Source of the DNA: Hydrogenophilales bacterium 12-61-10
GTDB taxonomy: Bacteria > Pseudomonadota > Gammaproteobacteria > Burkholderiales > Thiobacillaceae
Assembly: GCA_002279795.1 (NCBI GenBank)
Contig: NCCT01000014.1
Location: 1-37,988, forward strand
Direction of reading: 5' to 3'
DNA: 37,988 nt
Position 1 is the stretch's first letter. Each line of letters begins with the position of its first letter. Shown here piece after piece: positions 26,172-35,116 of this stretch. The notes below the pieces were generated by a model. The model saw only the letters and a list, made by a program, of their open reading frames with translations. It made no database searches and had not been told where the DNA came from. The translations under genes were made by a program, and so were the position numbers.

Positions 26172-27765
26172 TCGTCGTTGAGGTGAATGCGGTTGCGGCC
26201 GCCGTGCTTGGCCTGATACAGGGCCCGGTCGGCGGCCTTGATCAGCGCGTCGCCGCTGTGGGCCAGCGGATAGGTGGCGATGCCGGCGCTGATGGTGGTC
26301 AGGAAGTGACCGTCGCCGTGGGGGTGATGGATTTGCGAGAAGTCATGGCGGATGCGCTCCATGATCGAAAACGCCTGTTCGGCATCGGCATGGGGCAGGC
26401 CGATGAGGAACTCTTCGCCGCCGTAGCGGCAGATCATGTCGTGCTTGCGCAGGCGCTGCTTGAGCAGCCACGACAGGCTGCGGATGACCTGGTCGCCGGT
26501 GGGGTGGCCGTAGCGGTCGTTGACCTGCTTGAAATGGTCGATGTCGAGCATCACAACGGACAGAAATCCGCCTTCGTGCACGATGCCGGACAACAGGACT
26601 TCCAGCATGTTCTTGCCGCTGGAGTGGTTGAGCAGGCCGGTCAGACTGTCGTGGTACATCGAGCGCCGCAGGGCGCGGTAACGCTCGATCTTGCTCTTGA
26701 CGATGGTGTTGAGGAAAACCGGGTTGAACGGCTTGGTGAGGAAGTGATCGCCGCCGAGGCGCATGGCGTCGACCTGTAGCGCCACGTTGGTTTCGCCTGA
26801 CAGGTAGACGATCGGGATGCTGAGGAATTCGCAGTGCTGGCGGATGATGCGCGCGACTTCGACGCCGGTGCAGTTGGGCATGTACATGTCCATCAGGATC
26901 AGGTCCGGATTGAACTGCTTAAGCCGTTGAGGGTTTCGCGCGGGTCGTTGACGATGTGCGATTCGATCTGAATTTCGGCCAGGCTGCGATGGATGAGGTG
27001 GCTGGCCGTCTTGGAGTCCTCGACGATCAGCACCCGGTAGGCTTCCTGGTCGTGGCGTTCGTTGAGTTCCATGATGTGCTCGACGATGGCGTGCGTGGGC
27101 CGGCCCTTGAGCAGGCAGCTGTCGCTGCCGCTCTTGAGCGCCTGCTGCAATTGCCCAAAGTCGGATTCGACCTCGAGGCAGATCAGCTGCCCCATCGCAA
27201 ACTGTTGCCGCAGCGCCTGGATGCGCTCGTGCCATTCAGCCTCGGGCAGGCTGCTCATGTCGAGCAGCAGCAGCGGCGGCGTATCGGCGTTGTCCGCCAT
27301 GGGTTGATCCCAGGTGCTGAATTCGGTCGTCATGCCGAAATAGCCCAGTTGCAGCAGCAGGTCGGCCCAGGGGTCCGGATCTTCCCCTATCAACCAGGCC
27401 TGGACGCTGCGCATGCTCTGCGGCGCGATGACGACAGGGTCGCGGGTCAGGGTTTCGAGACTGTTGTGGGCACGCGCGGCGGTCAGCCGGGCCAGTTCGT
27501 TGATGCGCGCGTTCAGGTCGTCCTGGTCGGCTTGCGGCAAAGGGTGCGTCACATCCTGCGCAAATTGCGCAAGCGTGACCTGTTCGAGCTGGTGGCTGGC
27601 GTGATGCAGCGCGGCGATGCCCTTGTCGATCAGGAATTCGGTAAAACTGTTGATCGAGATCGCCAGTTCGACGAAGTTTTCGACATTGGGTGTCGCCAGG
27701 TAACGCTGCCAGGTATCGGTCAAGGTCTTGTTTTTTTGCAGCAGCGCTTCGGGCGAACAGAGCAT
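26168..27765 (-). pseudogene. Diguanylate cyclase response regulator, frameshifted within its receiver domain
   Basis: One gene in two frames: codons from 27765 to about 26925 and then, in the next frame, to 26168. The total is 1598 nt, one short of a multiple of three. Adding one base near 26918-26925 (GGCTTAAG in place of a GGCCTTAAG-like sequence) restores a receiver running RVLIVEDS, ETLNGL, KQFNPDLILMDMYMP. Order in the restored 532-aa protein: an unrecognised helical N-terminus (about 1-110), a degenerate receiver-like region (about 120-235), a true receiver (about 245-365, Asp in LILMDMY), then GGDEF with RYGGEEF. An inhibitory I-site RKHD lies five residues before GGEEF. Intact, it would make cyclic di-GMP. 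Either a real inactivating mutation or a sequence error. Confidence 0.8.
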
Positions 27766-27833
27766 TTGGATTCCATGCCCTCGGGTTCAAGAGGACATTT
27801 ATAAAGTTGTTTTATGAGTTTGGCGCGTTTGTC

Positions 27834-27863
27834 ATTATAAACGTTATGGGCATGCGCCGTGAA
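27834..27863 (-). promoter_or_regulatory. Sigma-70-type promoter for the diguanylate cyclase gene
   Basis: On the minus strand TTCACG (27858-27863), 18 bp, then a consensus TATAAT (27834-27839), about 70 bp upstream of the start at 27765. The 183-bp divergent region around it is AT-richer than its surroundings and also has a CGTTT-N8-AAACG inverted repeat over the -10. Confidence 0.5.
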
Positions 27864-27948
27864 CGCAATTCATGCGGCGAGCGCCTTCAATGGCCACGTT
27901 GGCGGCCTGTGCTGTGATATCTTCAAAGCTGGTTTGGGAGGTTCAAGC

Positions 27949-28440
27949 GTGTTCAAAAAACAGTGGCCGGCGTTTGTGCTGGCATTCGTATTGCCGCTCG
28001 TGGCGGTGTTCTGGTGGTGGGGCGGGTTCAGTCCGGTGAGCGTGAGCGAAATCGAAGCCGGGCCTTATCGCTATGCCTATGTGGATTACGAGGGGCCGAT
28101 CAGCAATATGCGCAAACCCCAGCGCAGCGTGCTCGAAAAGTTCAATCTCGCCAAGGTGGAAGCCGGGACCCACGGCAAGGTGCGCGCGCACGTCGGGTAT
28201 ACCCTGGGCGAATCCGCGCCGATCCCGGCGGGCTTGAAGGAAGGCCGCATCGCCGCGCGTCCGGTGTATGCCGCCCAGGTGCATGCGGTGGTATTGCTGG
28301 CGCCGTCCAAGGCGTATCAAAAGCTGGCCGATGCGCTGGAATCGCAGGGCAAGACCCTCGCCATGCCAACCGTTGAACTGTACCGGCCGGCCGGCCAGAG
28401 CAATCGGGTAGGCCATTTCACGCTGGAAATGGATCGCTGA
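27949..28440 (+). CDS. Membrane-anchored GyrI-like (small-molecule-binding) domain protein
   Basis: 163 aa from a GTG at 27949, selected by the strong GGGAGG 7 bp upstream; an in-frame ATG at 27859 would put non-hydrophobic residues before the membrane segment. Residues 7-27 form one membrane helix or uncleaved signal (AFVLAFVLPLVAVFWWWGG). The rest (EAGPYRYAYVDYEGPI, GYTLGE, a repeated beta-alpha pattern to the C-terminus) resembles the GyrI/SOUL-type ligand-binding fold. The function is unknown; it would face the periplasm if the helix is an N-in anchor. It lies 5 bp before the CobD-like gene. Confidence 0.65.
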   Translation: MFKKQWPAFVLAFVLPLVAVFWWWGGFSPVSVSEIEAGPYRYAYVDYEGPISNMRKPQRSVLEKFNLAKVEAGTHGKVRAHVGYTLGESAPIPAGLKEGRIAARPVYAAQVHAVVLLAPSKAYQKLADALESQGKTLAMPTVELYRPAGQSNRVGHFTLEMDR

Positions 28441-28445
28441 TCCGC

Positions 28446-29366
28446 ATGGCCTTCTTTACCGTCCTCACTGCCGTCGCCCTCGAACATCTGCGCCCGTTGC
28501 GGCAACCGCTGCCGCACTACCAGCAATACGCGCGCTTCACGCAATGGCTGGAACATCGCTTCAATGCGAATGCGTTCAGTCACGGCGCTATCGCCTGGGG
28601 GCTGGCGGTGGTACCGCTGCTGCTGGGCGTGTGGCTGCTTGATCGCCTGCTGGAAGGCGTCAGTCCGTTTTTGAGCTGGGCGTGGAGCGTGGGGGTGCTG
28701 TATCTCACGCTGGGTTTCAAGTATTTCAGCGACGATGCCGAGCGGGTCGCGCGCCTGCTGCGCGCGGGCGACCTGGACGGCGCGCGCGCGCAGCTCATCG
28801 CCAGCGGCGGCGGCGATGCCAGCCATTTCAATGCCGACGACATCGCGCGCGTCACCATCGAGCAGGTCATGGCGGCAAGCCATCGCCAGATGTTCGGCGT
28901 GCTGCTCTGGTTTGTGCTGCTGATGCCGTTTGGGCCCGTTGGCGCGGTGCTGTTCCGCACCGCTTCGATTCTGGCGCGGCGCTGGGCGTCGACCCAGGGC
29001 CATTTCGGGGTGTTCGCGCAACGCGCGTTTCATGCGATCAACTGGCTGCCGGTGCGCCTGACCGGGCTGACCTACGCCATCGCCGGCAATTTCGAGGACG
29101 CCACGTTTTGCTGGCGCACCCAGGCCGACGGCTGGCCCGAGCCGGAAGACGGCGTGGTGCTGGCTGCCGGTGCCGGCGCAATGGGCATCCGCCTCGGGCA
29201 GTCGATCAATGTCGGTGGGCAAACCGTCTGGCGTCCCGAACTGGGCAGCGCCCAGACCGAGCCGGATGCCGACAGCATCGATAGCGCTGTCAGCATGATC
29301 TGGCGTGGACTGGTGATCTGGATGGTGGCGGGCTTGCTGGTGGTGATCGCGGGCTGGGTCACCTGA
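28446..29366 (+). CDS. CobD/CbiB-like (AmpE-like) integral membrane protein
   Basis: 306 aa with about five membrane helices. LEHLRPL near the N-terminus, FKYFSDDAERVARLLRAGD followed by the DIARVTIEQVM helix, then LLMPFGPVGAVLFRTA and AAGAGAMGIRLG, resemble the CobD/CbiB family used in cobalamin side-chain attachment. No other cobalamin gene is in the window and the sequence is divergent, so a true cobinamide synthase role is doubtful; AmpE-like relatives have other, poorly known roles. It sits between the GyrI-like and SpmAB-like genes with 5-7 bp gaps. Confidence 0.72.
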   Translation: MAFFTVLTAVALEHLRPLRQPLPHYQQYARFTQWLEHRFNANAFSHGAIAWGLAVVPLLLGVWLLDRLLEGVSPFLSWAWSVGVLYLTLGFKYFSDDAERVARLLRAGDLDGARAQLIASGGGDASHFNADDIARVTIEQVMAASHRQMFGVLLWFVLLMPFGPVGAVLFRTASILARRWASTQGHFGVFAQRAFHAINWLPVRLTGLTYAIAGNFEDATFCWRTQADGWPEPEDGVVLAAGAGAMGIRLGQSINVGGQTVWRPELGSAQTEPDADSIDSAVSMIWRGLVIWMVAGLLVVIAGWVT

Positions 29367-29373
29367 ACCGGCC

Positions 29374-30612
29374 ATGTTGAACGCGTTATGGGTGGGCTTT
29401 TTTGTCGCCGCCTTTGTCATCGCCCTGTTCAAACTGCTGGTACTGGGGGACGCCGGCGTATTCGCCGGCTTGGTCAAGGCGCTCTTCGACAGCAGCAAGT
29501 CGGCATTTGAAATCGCGCTGGGCCTGACCGGCGTGATGACGCTGTGGCTCGGTGTGATGAAAGTTGGCGAGCGCGCCGGCATGCTGGAACTGCTGACACG
29601 CGGCCTGGCGCCGCTGTTCAAGCGTCTGTTTCCCGATGTCCCGCCCAACCATCCGGCGCTGGGGGCCATGACCATGAACATGGGCGCCAACATGCTGGGG
29701 CTGGACAATGCCGCCACGCCGCTCGGCATCAAGGCGATGCAGGAACTGCAAAAACTCAACCCCACGCCCGACACCGCCAGCGACGCGCAGATCCTGTTTC
29801 TGGTGATCAACACCGCCTCGGTGACCCTGCTGCCGGTGACCATCTTCACCTATCGCGCCCAGCTCGGCGCGGCCGATCCGACCGACGTGTTCGTGCCGCT
29901 GCTGATCACCACCTACATCGGCACGCTGTGCGGGCTGCTGGTGACCGGGATGTATCAGCGCCTGCACTTGTGGAATCGCGTCACCCTGGCGTATCTGGGC
30001 GGCGCGACCGCGTTGATCGGCGGGCTGGTGGCGTATTTTGGCAGCCTCGACGCGGCCGAAATGACGCGGCAGTCGTCTATCCTCAGCAATGTGTTGCTGT
30101 TCGGCCTGATCGTCACCTTTTTGCTGATGGCGGTGCGGCGCCGGATCAACGCCTACGAGGCGTTCATCGAAGGTGCGAAGGAAGGATTTCACACGGCGGT
30201 CACGATCATTCCCTATCTTGTTGCGATGCTGGTGGCAATTGCCGTGTTTCGCGCCAGCGGCGCACTCGATCTGCTGATGAACGCAGTGCGCAGCGGCGTG
30301 CTGGCGCTGGGCTTCGATGCACGCTGGGTCGATGCCCTGCCGACTGCACTGATGAAACCCTTTTCCGGCAGCGGTGCGCGCGCGATGATGATTGACACCA
30401 TGCAAACCCACGGCGCCGACTCTTTTGCCGGGCGCCTCGCCTCCATTGTGCAGGGCAGCACCGAAACCACGTTTTACGTGCTGGCGGTGTATTTTGGCGC
30501 GGTCGGCATCCGTCGCGTGCGCCACGCCGTCACCTGCGGATTGATCGCCGACGTTGCCGGTATCCTTGCCGCCATCGGCATGGCTTATCTGTTTTTTGGT
30601 TACACCCAATGA
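29374..30612 (+). CDS. SpmA-SpmB-like fusion, nucleoside recognition (Gate) domain membrane protein
   Basis: 412 aa. The N-terminal half matches SpmA: VMTLWLGVMKVGERAGM, FPDVPPNHPALGAMTMNMGANMLGLDNAATPLG and ILFLVINTASVTLLP. The C-terminal half matches SpmB: EGFHTAVTIIPYLVAMLVAI, LMKPFSGSGARAMM and QGSTETTFYVLAVYFGAVG. In spore formers these are two spore-core dehydration proteins; in non-sporulating proteobacteria a fused form is common and its role is unknown, perhaps transport. The last codon overlaps the ppx start (ATGA), so the two are translationally coupled. Confidence 0.85.
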   Translation: MLNALWVGFFVAAFVIALFKLLVLGDAGVFAGLVKALFDSSKSAFEIALGLTGVMTLWLGVMKVGERAGMLELLTRGLAPLFKRLFPDVPPNHPALGAMTMNMGANMLGLDNAATPLGIKAMQELQKLNPTPDTASDAQILFLVINTASVTLLPVTIFTYRAQLGAADPTDVFVPLLITTYIGTLCGLLVTGMYQRLHLWNRVTLAYLGGATALIGGLVAYFGSLDAAEMTRQSSILSNVLLFGLIVTFLLMAVRRRINAYEAFIEGAKEGFHTAVTIIPYLVAMLVAIAVFRASGALDLLMNAVRSGVLALGFDARWVDALPTALMKPFSGSGARAMMIDTMQTHGADSFAGRLASIVQGSTETTFYVLAVYFGAVGIRRVRHAVTCGLIADVAGILAAIGMAYLFFGYTQ

Positions 30613-31993
30613 AAACCTACGACACCCTCGCCGCCGTTGACCTCGGCTCCAACTCCTTCCGTCTCGAAGTGGTCCGGGTGTCGGGCGACCAGCTCTACCC
30701 GCTCGATTCGCTGAAGGAAACCGTGCGTCTCGCCGGCGGCCTGACCGACGACAAGCAGCTCGACGATGCCACCCAGACGCGGGCGCTGGCCTGCCTGCAC
30801 CGCTTTGGCGAGCGCCTGCGCGGCCTGTCGCCGGAAGCCATCCGCTGCGTCGGCACCTCTGCGCTGCGCATCGCCAAGAATGCGGACATATTCATCCCCA
30901 AGGCGGAAATTGCGCTCGGGCATCCGATTGAAATCGTCGCCGGGCGCGAGGAAGCGCGACTGATTTATCTCGGCGTTGCGCATTCGCTGGCGCCCTCGCC
31001 CGACAAGCGGCTGGTGGTCGACATCGGCGGCGGCTCCACCGAATTCATCATCGGCCAGGGCCTGAAGCCGCTGGCCCGTGAAAGCCTGCACATGGGCTGC
31101 GTCAACTTTTCGCGACGTTTTTTCGCCGACGGCGTGATCGACAAGGCCTCGATGAAGGCCGCCGAGATGGCGGCGCGCGCCGAAGTCGAGCGCATCACCC
31201 AGGCATTTTTCCACGGCAACTGGCAGCAGGCGATCGGCTCGTCCGGCACCGCGCGCGCGCTGCGCGAACTGCTCGAGCTCAACGGCCTGTCTGAAAACGG
31301 CATCACCGCGCAGGGCCTGGCGCAACTGCGCAGTCTGATGATCAAGGCGGGGCATATCGATGCGCTCGATCTGGTTGGACTGACGCGCGACCGCCGTCCG
31401 GTGATCGCCGGCGGCTTTGCCATCATGATGGGTCTGTTTGCCGAGCTCGGCATCGAGCAGATGGAGGTGGCCGAAACCGCGATGCGCGAAGGCATCCTGT
31501 ACGACCTCCTGGGGCGCTTTCACAAGCAGGACATGCGCGAGGCGACGGTGGACGAATTCATGCGCCGCTACCACATCGACAACCAGCAGGCCGCGCGCGT
31601 CAACCGCGTGGCGCTCAAGCTGCTTGCCGCAGCGGGGAGCGCGGCGGCGAGCGAAAACGACGTGCAGTTTCTCGACTGGACCGCGCGCCTGCATGAAATC
31701 GGCCTGTCGGTGTCGCACGGCGGCTATCACCGCCATTCGGCCTATATCCTGGAAAACGCCGACATGCCCGGCTTTTCGCGCTCGGACCAGTCCTGCTGCG
31801 CCAGGCCGTGATCCTCTGCCGCAACCGCGCCGAACCGCGGCTGCCCGACATCAAGGTGGAAGCAGCCACTGGCAAGCGTTTCCGCCTGACTCTGCCCGAA
31901 GGCTGGCTGGAACGCCGCCCGCTGACGCGGCGCGCGCTGGAAGACGAATCAGTCCACTGGCACGCAGTGGGCATCAAATTCCTGTTCGCCTGA
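30609..31993 (+). pseudogene. ppx: Exopolyphosphatase/pppGpp phosphatase (Ppx/GppA) with disrupted C-terminal region
   Basis: The N-terminal 400 codons (30609-31811) are a good Ppx/GppA: AAVDLGSNSFRLEVV, VVDIGGGSTEFIIG, GSSGTARALREL, GGFAIM, and an HD-like part with WTARLHEIGLSVSHGGYHRHSAY. After GFSRSDQ the frame runs into SCCARP and a stop at 31809. The true C-terminus continues in another frame (VLLRQAVILCRNRAEP onward, to 31993). Relatives have about 28 more residues between these two points, so an out-of-frame deletion of roughly 80 bp is inferred, with its joint near 31786-31800. The catalytic N-terminal domain is intact, so a shortened protein may still be made. ppx degrades polyphosphate or converts pppGpp. 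It starts inside the stop of the SpmAB-like gene. Confidence 0.85.
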
Positions 31994-33047
31994 ACTCTGC
32001 CTGCCAGGCCGCGGCTGGCGGCGTCGGGTGAAAGCGCAGGATCACGCCCGAAATCGCCCCTTCTTGCTGCCAGGCCGCGCGGCGGTAGCCGCGCATCACG
32101 CAATCATCGACGAAATTCTCGCCCGGCTGGAGCCTATCCAGCGAGCGGTAATGCAGCGCGCCGGGCGCACGTTCCCAACCCAGCTGGACCACATCGCGCA
32201 TCAGCGGCACCGGCAGGTCGATGCCGTCGTCGCGCCAGTTCACCGTAAAGTCCTGCGCGGGCAGGCTTGCCAGCTGCGACGCATCGATCCGGTATTCCGC
32301 CTGCTGCAGCGTGCCGTCGGCCGTGCGCCAGTGAATGCGCAGCGGTGCCAGCGGCGACCCGACCGACCAGGCCAGATGCAGGTTCTCGCCCTGGCGACAT
32401 AAATAGGCGTGGGTTTGGGTGGCGGTGTTGGACCAGTGGTCGCCCGAGCGGGTGTCGATGCGTTCGATGCGCACACCGGGCGGCGCCTCAAGCGACTGGG
32501 TGAAGATTTCGCCAGCCGCGCCGAGGCGAAAGCGTTGCACCGGCAGCGCAGTGTGGGGCAGCGGCGCCTGCGCCGCATGGTCGAATCCGCTTTCCTGCAG
32601 CTGGTGCGACAGCGTGTAAATCGGCCCCTGCGCCATCCCCAGCAACAGCGGCGGCACGATCAGGATGGCCAGCCCGCTGAGTGCAAGGCCAAAGCATTCT
32701 GCGCGCGTGAAGCGCGGCGACTGCAGCGCGCCAGCCAGCCGATGCAGCCCGAACCAGCTGAGCGGTGCCAGCGTGAACAGCGCGAGATAGAAATAGGCCA
32801 GCGCCTCCGGGCCGGCAATGCTGCGCGCCGGCAGCACGACCGCCGCCGCCGTCAGCGCCAGTATCGGCAACGCCAGCAGCCGCATCCACAGCCAGCCGCG
32901 CCCTTTTCCGCGTGCGTCGTACTGGCGTTTTTCCGTACGCAGCAGCCAGACGATACCGGCCAGGATCAGCAGCAGCACGATGCTCCAGAGCAGCAAGCCG
33001 GGAAGGGTCTGGGCGTCGATAAAGCCCTGCAGCGTGGAGCGATTCAT
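31974..33047 (-). CDS. Membrane protein of unknown function
   Basis: 357 aa, not recognised as a known family. The N-terminal 150 residues have four hydrophobic helices (about 17-36, 54-74, 83-104 and 121-142). The first two are joined by a basic loop with WLLRTEKRQYDARGKGR. Residues about 165-357 look like a soluble, beta-rich domain, with GEIFTQSLEAPPGVRIERI, GENLHLAWSVGSPLAPLRIHWRT and a conserved-looking HYRSLDRLQPGENFVDDC. The 3' end overlaps the remnant of ppx by 20 bp on the opposite strand. It could share a transcript with the upstream kup gene (100-bp gap). Confidence 0.7.
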   Translation of the reverse strand: MNRSTLQGFIDAQTLPGLLLWSIVLLLILAGIVWLLRTEKRQYDARGKGRGWLWMRLLALPILALTAAAVVLPARSIAGPEALAYFYLALFTLAPLSWFGLHRLAGALQSPRFTRAECFGLALSGLAILIVPPLLLGMAQGPIYTLSHQLQESGFDHAAQAPLPHTALPVQRFRLGAAGEIFTQSLEAPPGVRIERIDTRSGDHWSNTATQTHAYLCRQGENLHLAWSVGSPLAPLRIHWRTADGTLQQAEYRIDASQLASLPAQDFTVNWRDDGIDLPVPLMRDVVQLGWERAPGALHYRSLDRLQPGENFVDDCVMRGYRRAAWQQEGAISGVILRFHPTPPAAAWQAEFRRTGI

Positions 33048-33118
33048 GGCGCAAATCCGTACGGTGAGGCGGCAACACTAACCGCGCCTGCACGGATGCG
33101 TCAAAGCCCCGCCATCTG

Positions 33119-33146
33119 CCGCCTGGATGCTGCCTCCGGCAGGCGG
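33119..33146 (-). repeat. Inverted repeat after kup
   Basis: CCGCCTG (33119-33125) and CAGGCGG (33140-33146) are perfectly complementary around a 14-bp spacer, starting 1 bp after the kup stop. There is no T-run, so it is not a standard intrinsic terminator; it may protect the 3' end of kup mRNA. Confidence 0.35.
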
Positions 33147-33147
33147 T

Positions 33148-35025
33148 TCACAGCACGACCTGTGCGCCGAGTTCCACCACCCGGTTGGGCGGCAGGCCGA
33201 AGTAATCCGCCACCGTTCCCGCGTTGCGCGACATCATGATGAACAGCTTTTCGCGCCACCAGGCCATGTCCGATTTCTTGCGCGGAATCAGGGTTTCGCG
33301 GCCGAGGAAGAAGGTCGTGTTGTCGAGATCGCAGGCCATGCCAGCCTCGGTGCAGCGATGCAGCGCGCCGCTCAGGTCGGGGCGATCCATGAAGCCGAAG
33401 AAGATCTCCACCCGGTGATAGCGCTCGCCCAGGGGCGTCACTTTCACCCGCTGTTCCAGCGGCACAAAGGGTTCGTTGGCGAAGTTCACGTTGAGCACCA
33501 CGACCCGTTCATGCAGGCACTTGTAATGCTTGAGACTGTGCAGCAGCGAATGCGGCACCTGATCCGGATGCGGGGTGAGGAACACCGCCGTGCCGGGGAC
33601 GGTGGGAATGTCGGCGCCGCTCATGCTTTGCACGAAAGCGTCGAGCGGCATGGCATCGCGGTCGCGCCGCGCCTTGAGCAGGTCGCGTCCGCGTTTCCAG
33701 GTCGTCATCAGCAGGAACAGGACGCCGGCGAAGGCCAGCGGGAACCAGCCGCCATCGGCGATCTTGCTCAGGTTGGCGCCGAAGAAGGCCAGGTCGATGA
33801 GCAGAAACACGCCCAGGATCAGCAGGCTGCGCGCGCGGCCCCAGCCCCAGGCGCGACGCGCCACCACATACACCAGCAGGGTGGTGATGATCATGGTGCC
33901 GGACACCGAAATGCCGTAGGCCGAAGCCAGGCTCGACGACGAACCGAAGCCCAGCACCAGCGCCACCACCGCGAGGAACAGCGCCCAGTTCACGCCCGGC
34001 AGGTAGATCTGGCCGCTGACTTCGCTCGATGTGTGCTGCACCTGCATGCGCGGCGCGTAGCCCAGCTGGATGGCCTGATGGGTGATCGAATAGACGCCGG
34101 AAATCACCGCCTGCGAGGCGATGACCGTGGCCGCGCCCGCCAGGATCACCAGCGGGTACAGCGCCCATTCGGGCGCCATGTGATAGAAGGGGTGGGCGAT
34201 GGCCTCCGGGCGGGCGAGCAGCAGCGCGCCCTGGCCGAAGTAGTTCAGCGTCAGCGCCGGCAGCACCAGGCCCAGCCAGGCCAGCCGCACCGGCCGGGCG
34301 CCGAAGTGGCCCATGTCGGCGTAGAGCGTCTCGGCCCCGGTCACCGCCAGGAACACCGCGCCCAGCGAGAAGAAGGCCACGCCCGGCTCGGCGAGGAAGA
34401 AGGCGAAGGCATGATGCGGCGACAGCGCCGCCAGCACGCCCGGGCTATGCCAGATATTGGCGATGCCGAGTATTGCCAGGACCACGAACCAGAGCGTGGT
34501 GATGGGGCCGAACAGGCTGCCCACCCGGCCGGTGCCGTGGCGCTGCACCCAGAACAGGCCGAACAGGATGCCGAGGGTAAGCGGAATCACCCAGGGCTTG
34601 AAGGCGGGCGTCGCCACCTCCAGTCCTTCGATGGCGGACAGCACCGAGATGGCCGGCGTGATGATGCCGTCGCCGTAGAACAGCGCCGCGCCGAACAGCC
34701 CCAGCAGCACCAGCGCGCGCGCCTGCCGCGCGTTGTGCGTGTTGCGTTGCACCAGTGCGATCAGCGCCATGATGCCGCCCTCGCCGTTGTTGTTGGCGCG
34801 CATGATGAAGGCGGCGTATTTCACCGACACCACCAGCACCAGCGTCCAGAAAACCAGCGACAGGATGCCGAGGATGTTGTCCGGCGTGATGGGCACCGGA
34901 TGGTGCGTCCCACCGAACACTTCCTTGATGGCATACAGCGGGCTGGTGCCGATGTCGCCATACACCACGCCGAGGGCGGCTAGGGTCAGGACGGGCAGGC
35001 GGGTGTTGCCGGAAGTCGAAGTCAT
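33148..35025 (-). CDS. kup: Low-affinity potassium uptake protein Kup
   Basis: 625 aa, the usual length. About 12 membrane helices in residues 12-430, then a cytoplasmic domain. Hallmarks: GVVYGDIGTSPLYA near the N-terminus, RANNNGEGGIMALIAL, FYGDGIITPAISVLSA and AVTGAETLYADMGHFG. Later, PAFFLTP-type residues appear as GTAVFLTPHPDQVP and EIFFGFMDRPDL. It imports K+ with H+. Its gene lies downstream of kdpDE on the same strand with 91 bp between. A site resembling the E. coli KdpE target is centred about 50 bp upstream of its start, so KdpE control is likely. Confidence 0.96.
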   Translation of the reverse strand: MTSTSGNTRLPVLTLAALGVVYGDIGTSPLYAIKEVFGGTHHPVPITPDNILGILSLVFWTLVLVVSVKYAAFIMRANNNGEGGIMALIALVQRNTHNARQARALVLLGLFGAALFYGDGIITPAISVLSAIEGLEVATPAFKPWVIPLTLGILFGLFWVQRHGTGRVGSLFGPITTLWFVVLAILGIANIWHSPGVLAALSPHHAFAFFLAEPGVAFFSLGAVFLAVTGAETLYADMGHFGARPVRLAWLGLVLPALTLNYFGQGALLLARPEAIAHPFYHMAPEWALYPLVILAGAATVIASQAVISGVYSITHQAIQLGYAPRMQVQHTSSEVSGQIYLPGVNWALFLAVVALVLGFGSSSSLASAYGISVSGTMIITTLLVYVVARRAWGWGRARSLLILGVFLLIDLAFFGANLSKIADGGWFPLAFAGVLFLLMTTWKRGRDLLKARRDRDAMPLDAFVQSMSGADIPTVPGTAVFLTPHPDQVPHSLLHSLKHYKCLHERVVVLNVNFANEPFVPLEQRVKVTPLGERYHRVEIFFGFMDRPDLSGALHRCTEAGMACDLDNTTFFLGRETLIPRKKSDMAWWREKLFIMMSRNAGTVADYFGLPPNRVVELGAQVVL

Positions 35026-35064
35026 GATGCGATCCAGTCAGTCAGGAGTCGCCATGCTGGCAGG

Positions 35065-35091
35065 GCGCGTATAAAAACTGTGTAAACGCGC
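35065..35091 (-). promoter_or_regulatory. Candidate KdpE operator upstream of kup
   Basis: On the minus strand TTTACA-CAGTT-TTTATA: two TTTAYA hexamers with a 5-bp spacer. From memory, the E. coli KdpE site in front of kdpFABC is TTTATA-CTTTT-TTTACA, the same hexamers and spacing in the other order. The element is bordered by complementary GCGCG(T) and (A)CGCGC arms. It lies 40-66 bp before the kup ATG, downstream of kdpE. Confidence 0.55.
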
Positions 35092-35116
35092 GCAGGGCGA
35101 TTCGACCCGTCTCCGC

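Noticed and set aside
28446-29366. Naming the CobD/CbiB-like gene cobD
   Set aside because: No other cobalamin biosynthesis gene is near and the sequence is divergent, so the symbol would overstate the evidence.
33127-34983. 618-codon plus-strand frame opposite kup
   Set aside because: Antisense shadow of kup; His/Gln/Arg-rich, no domain.
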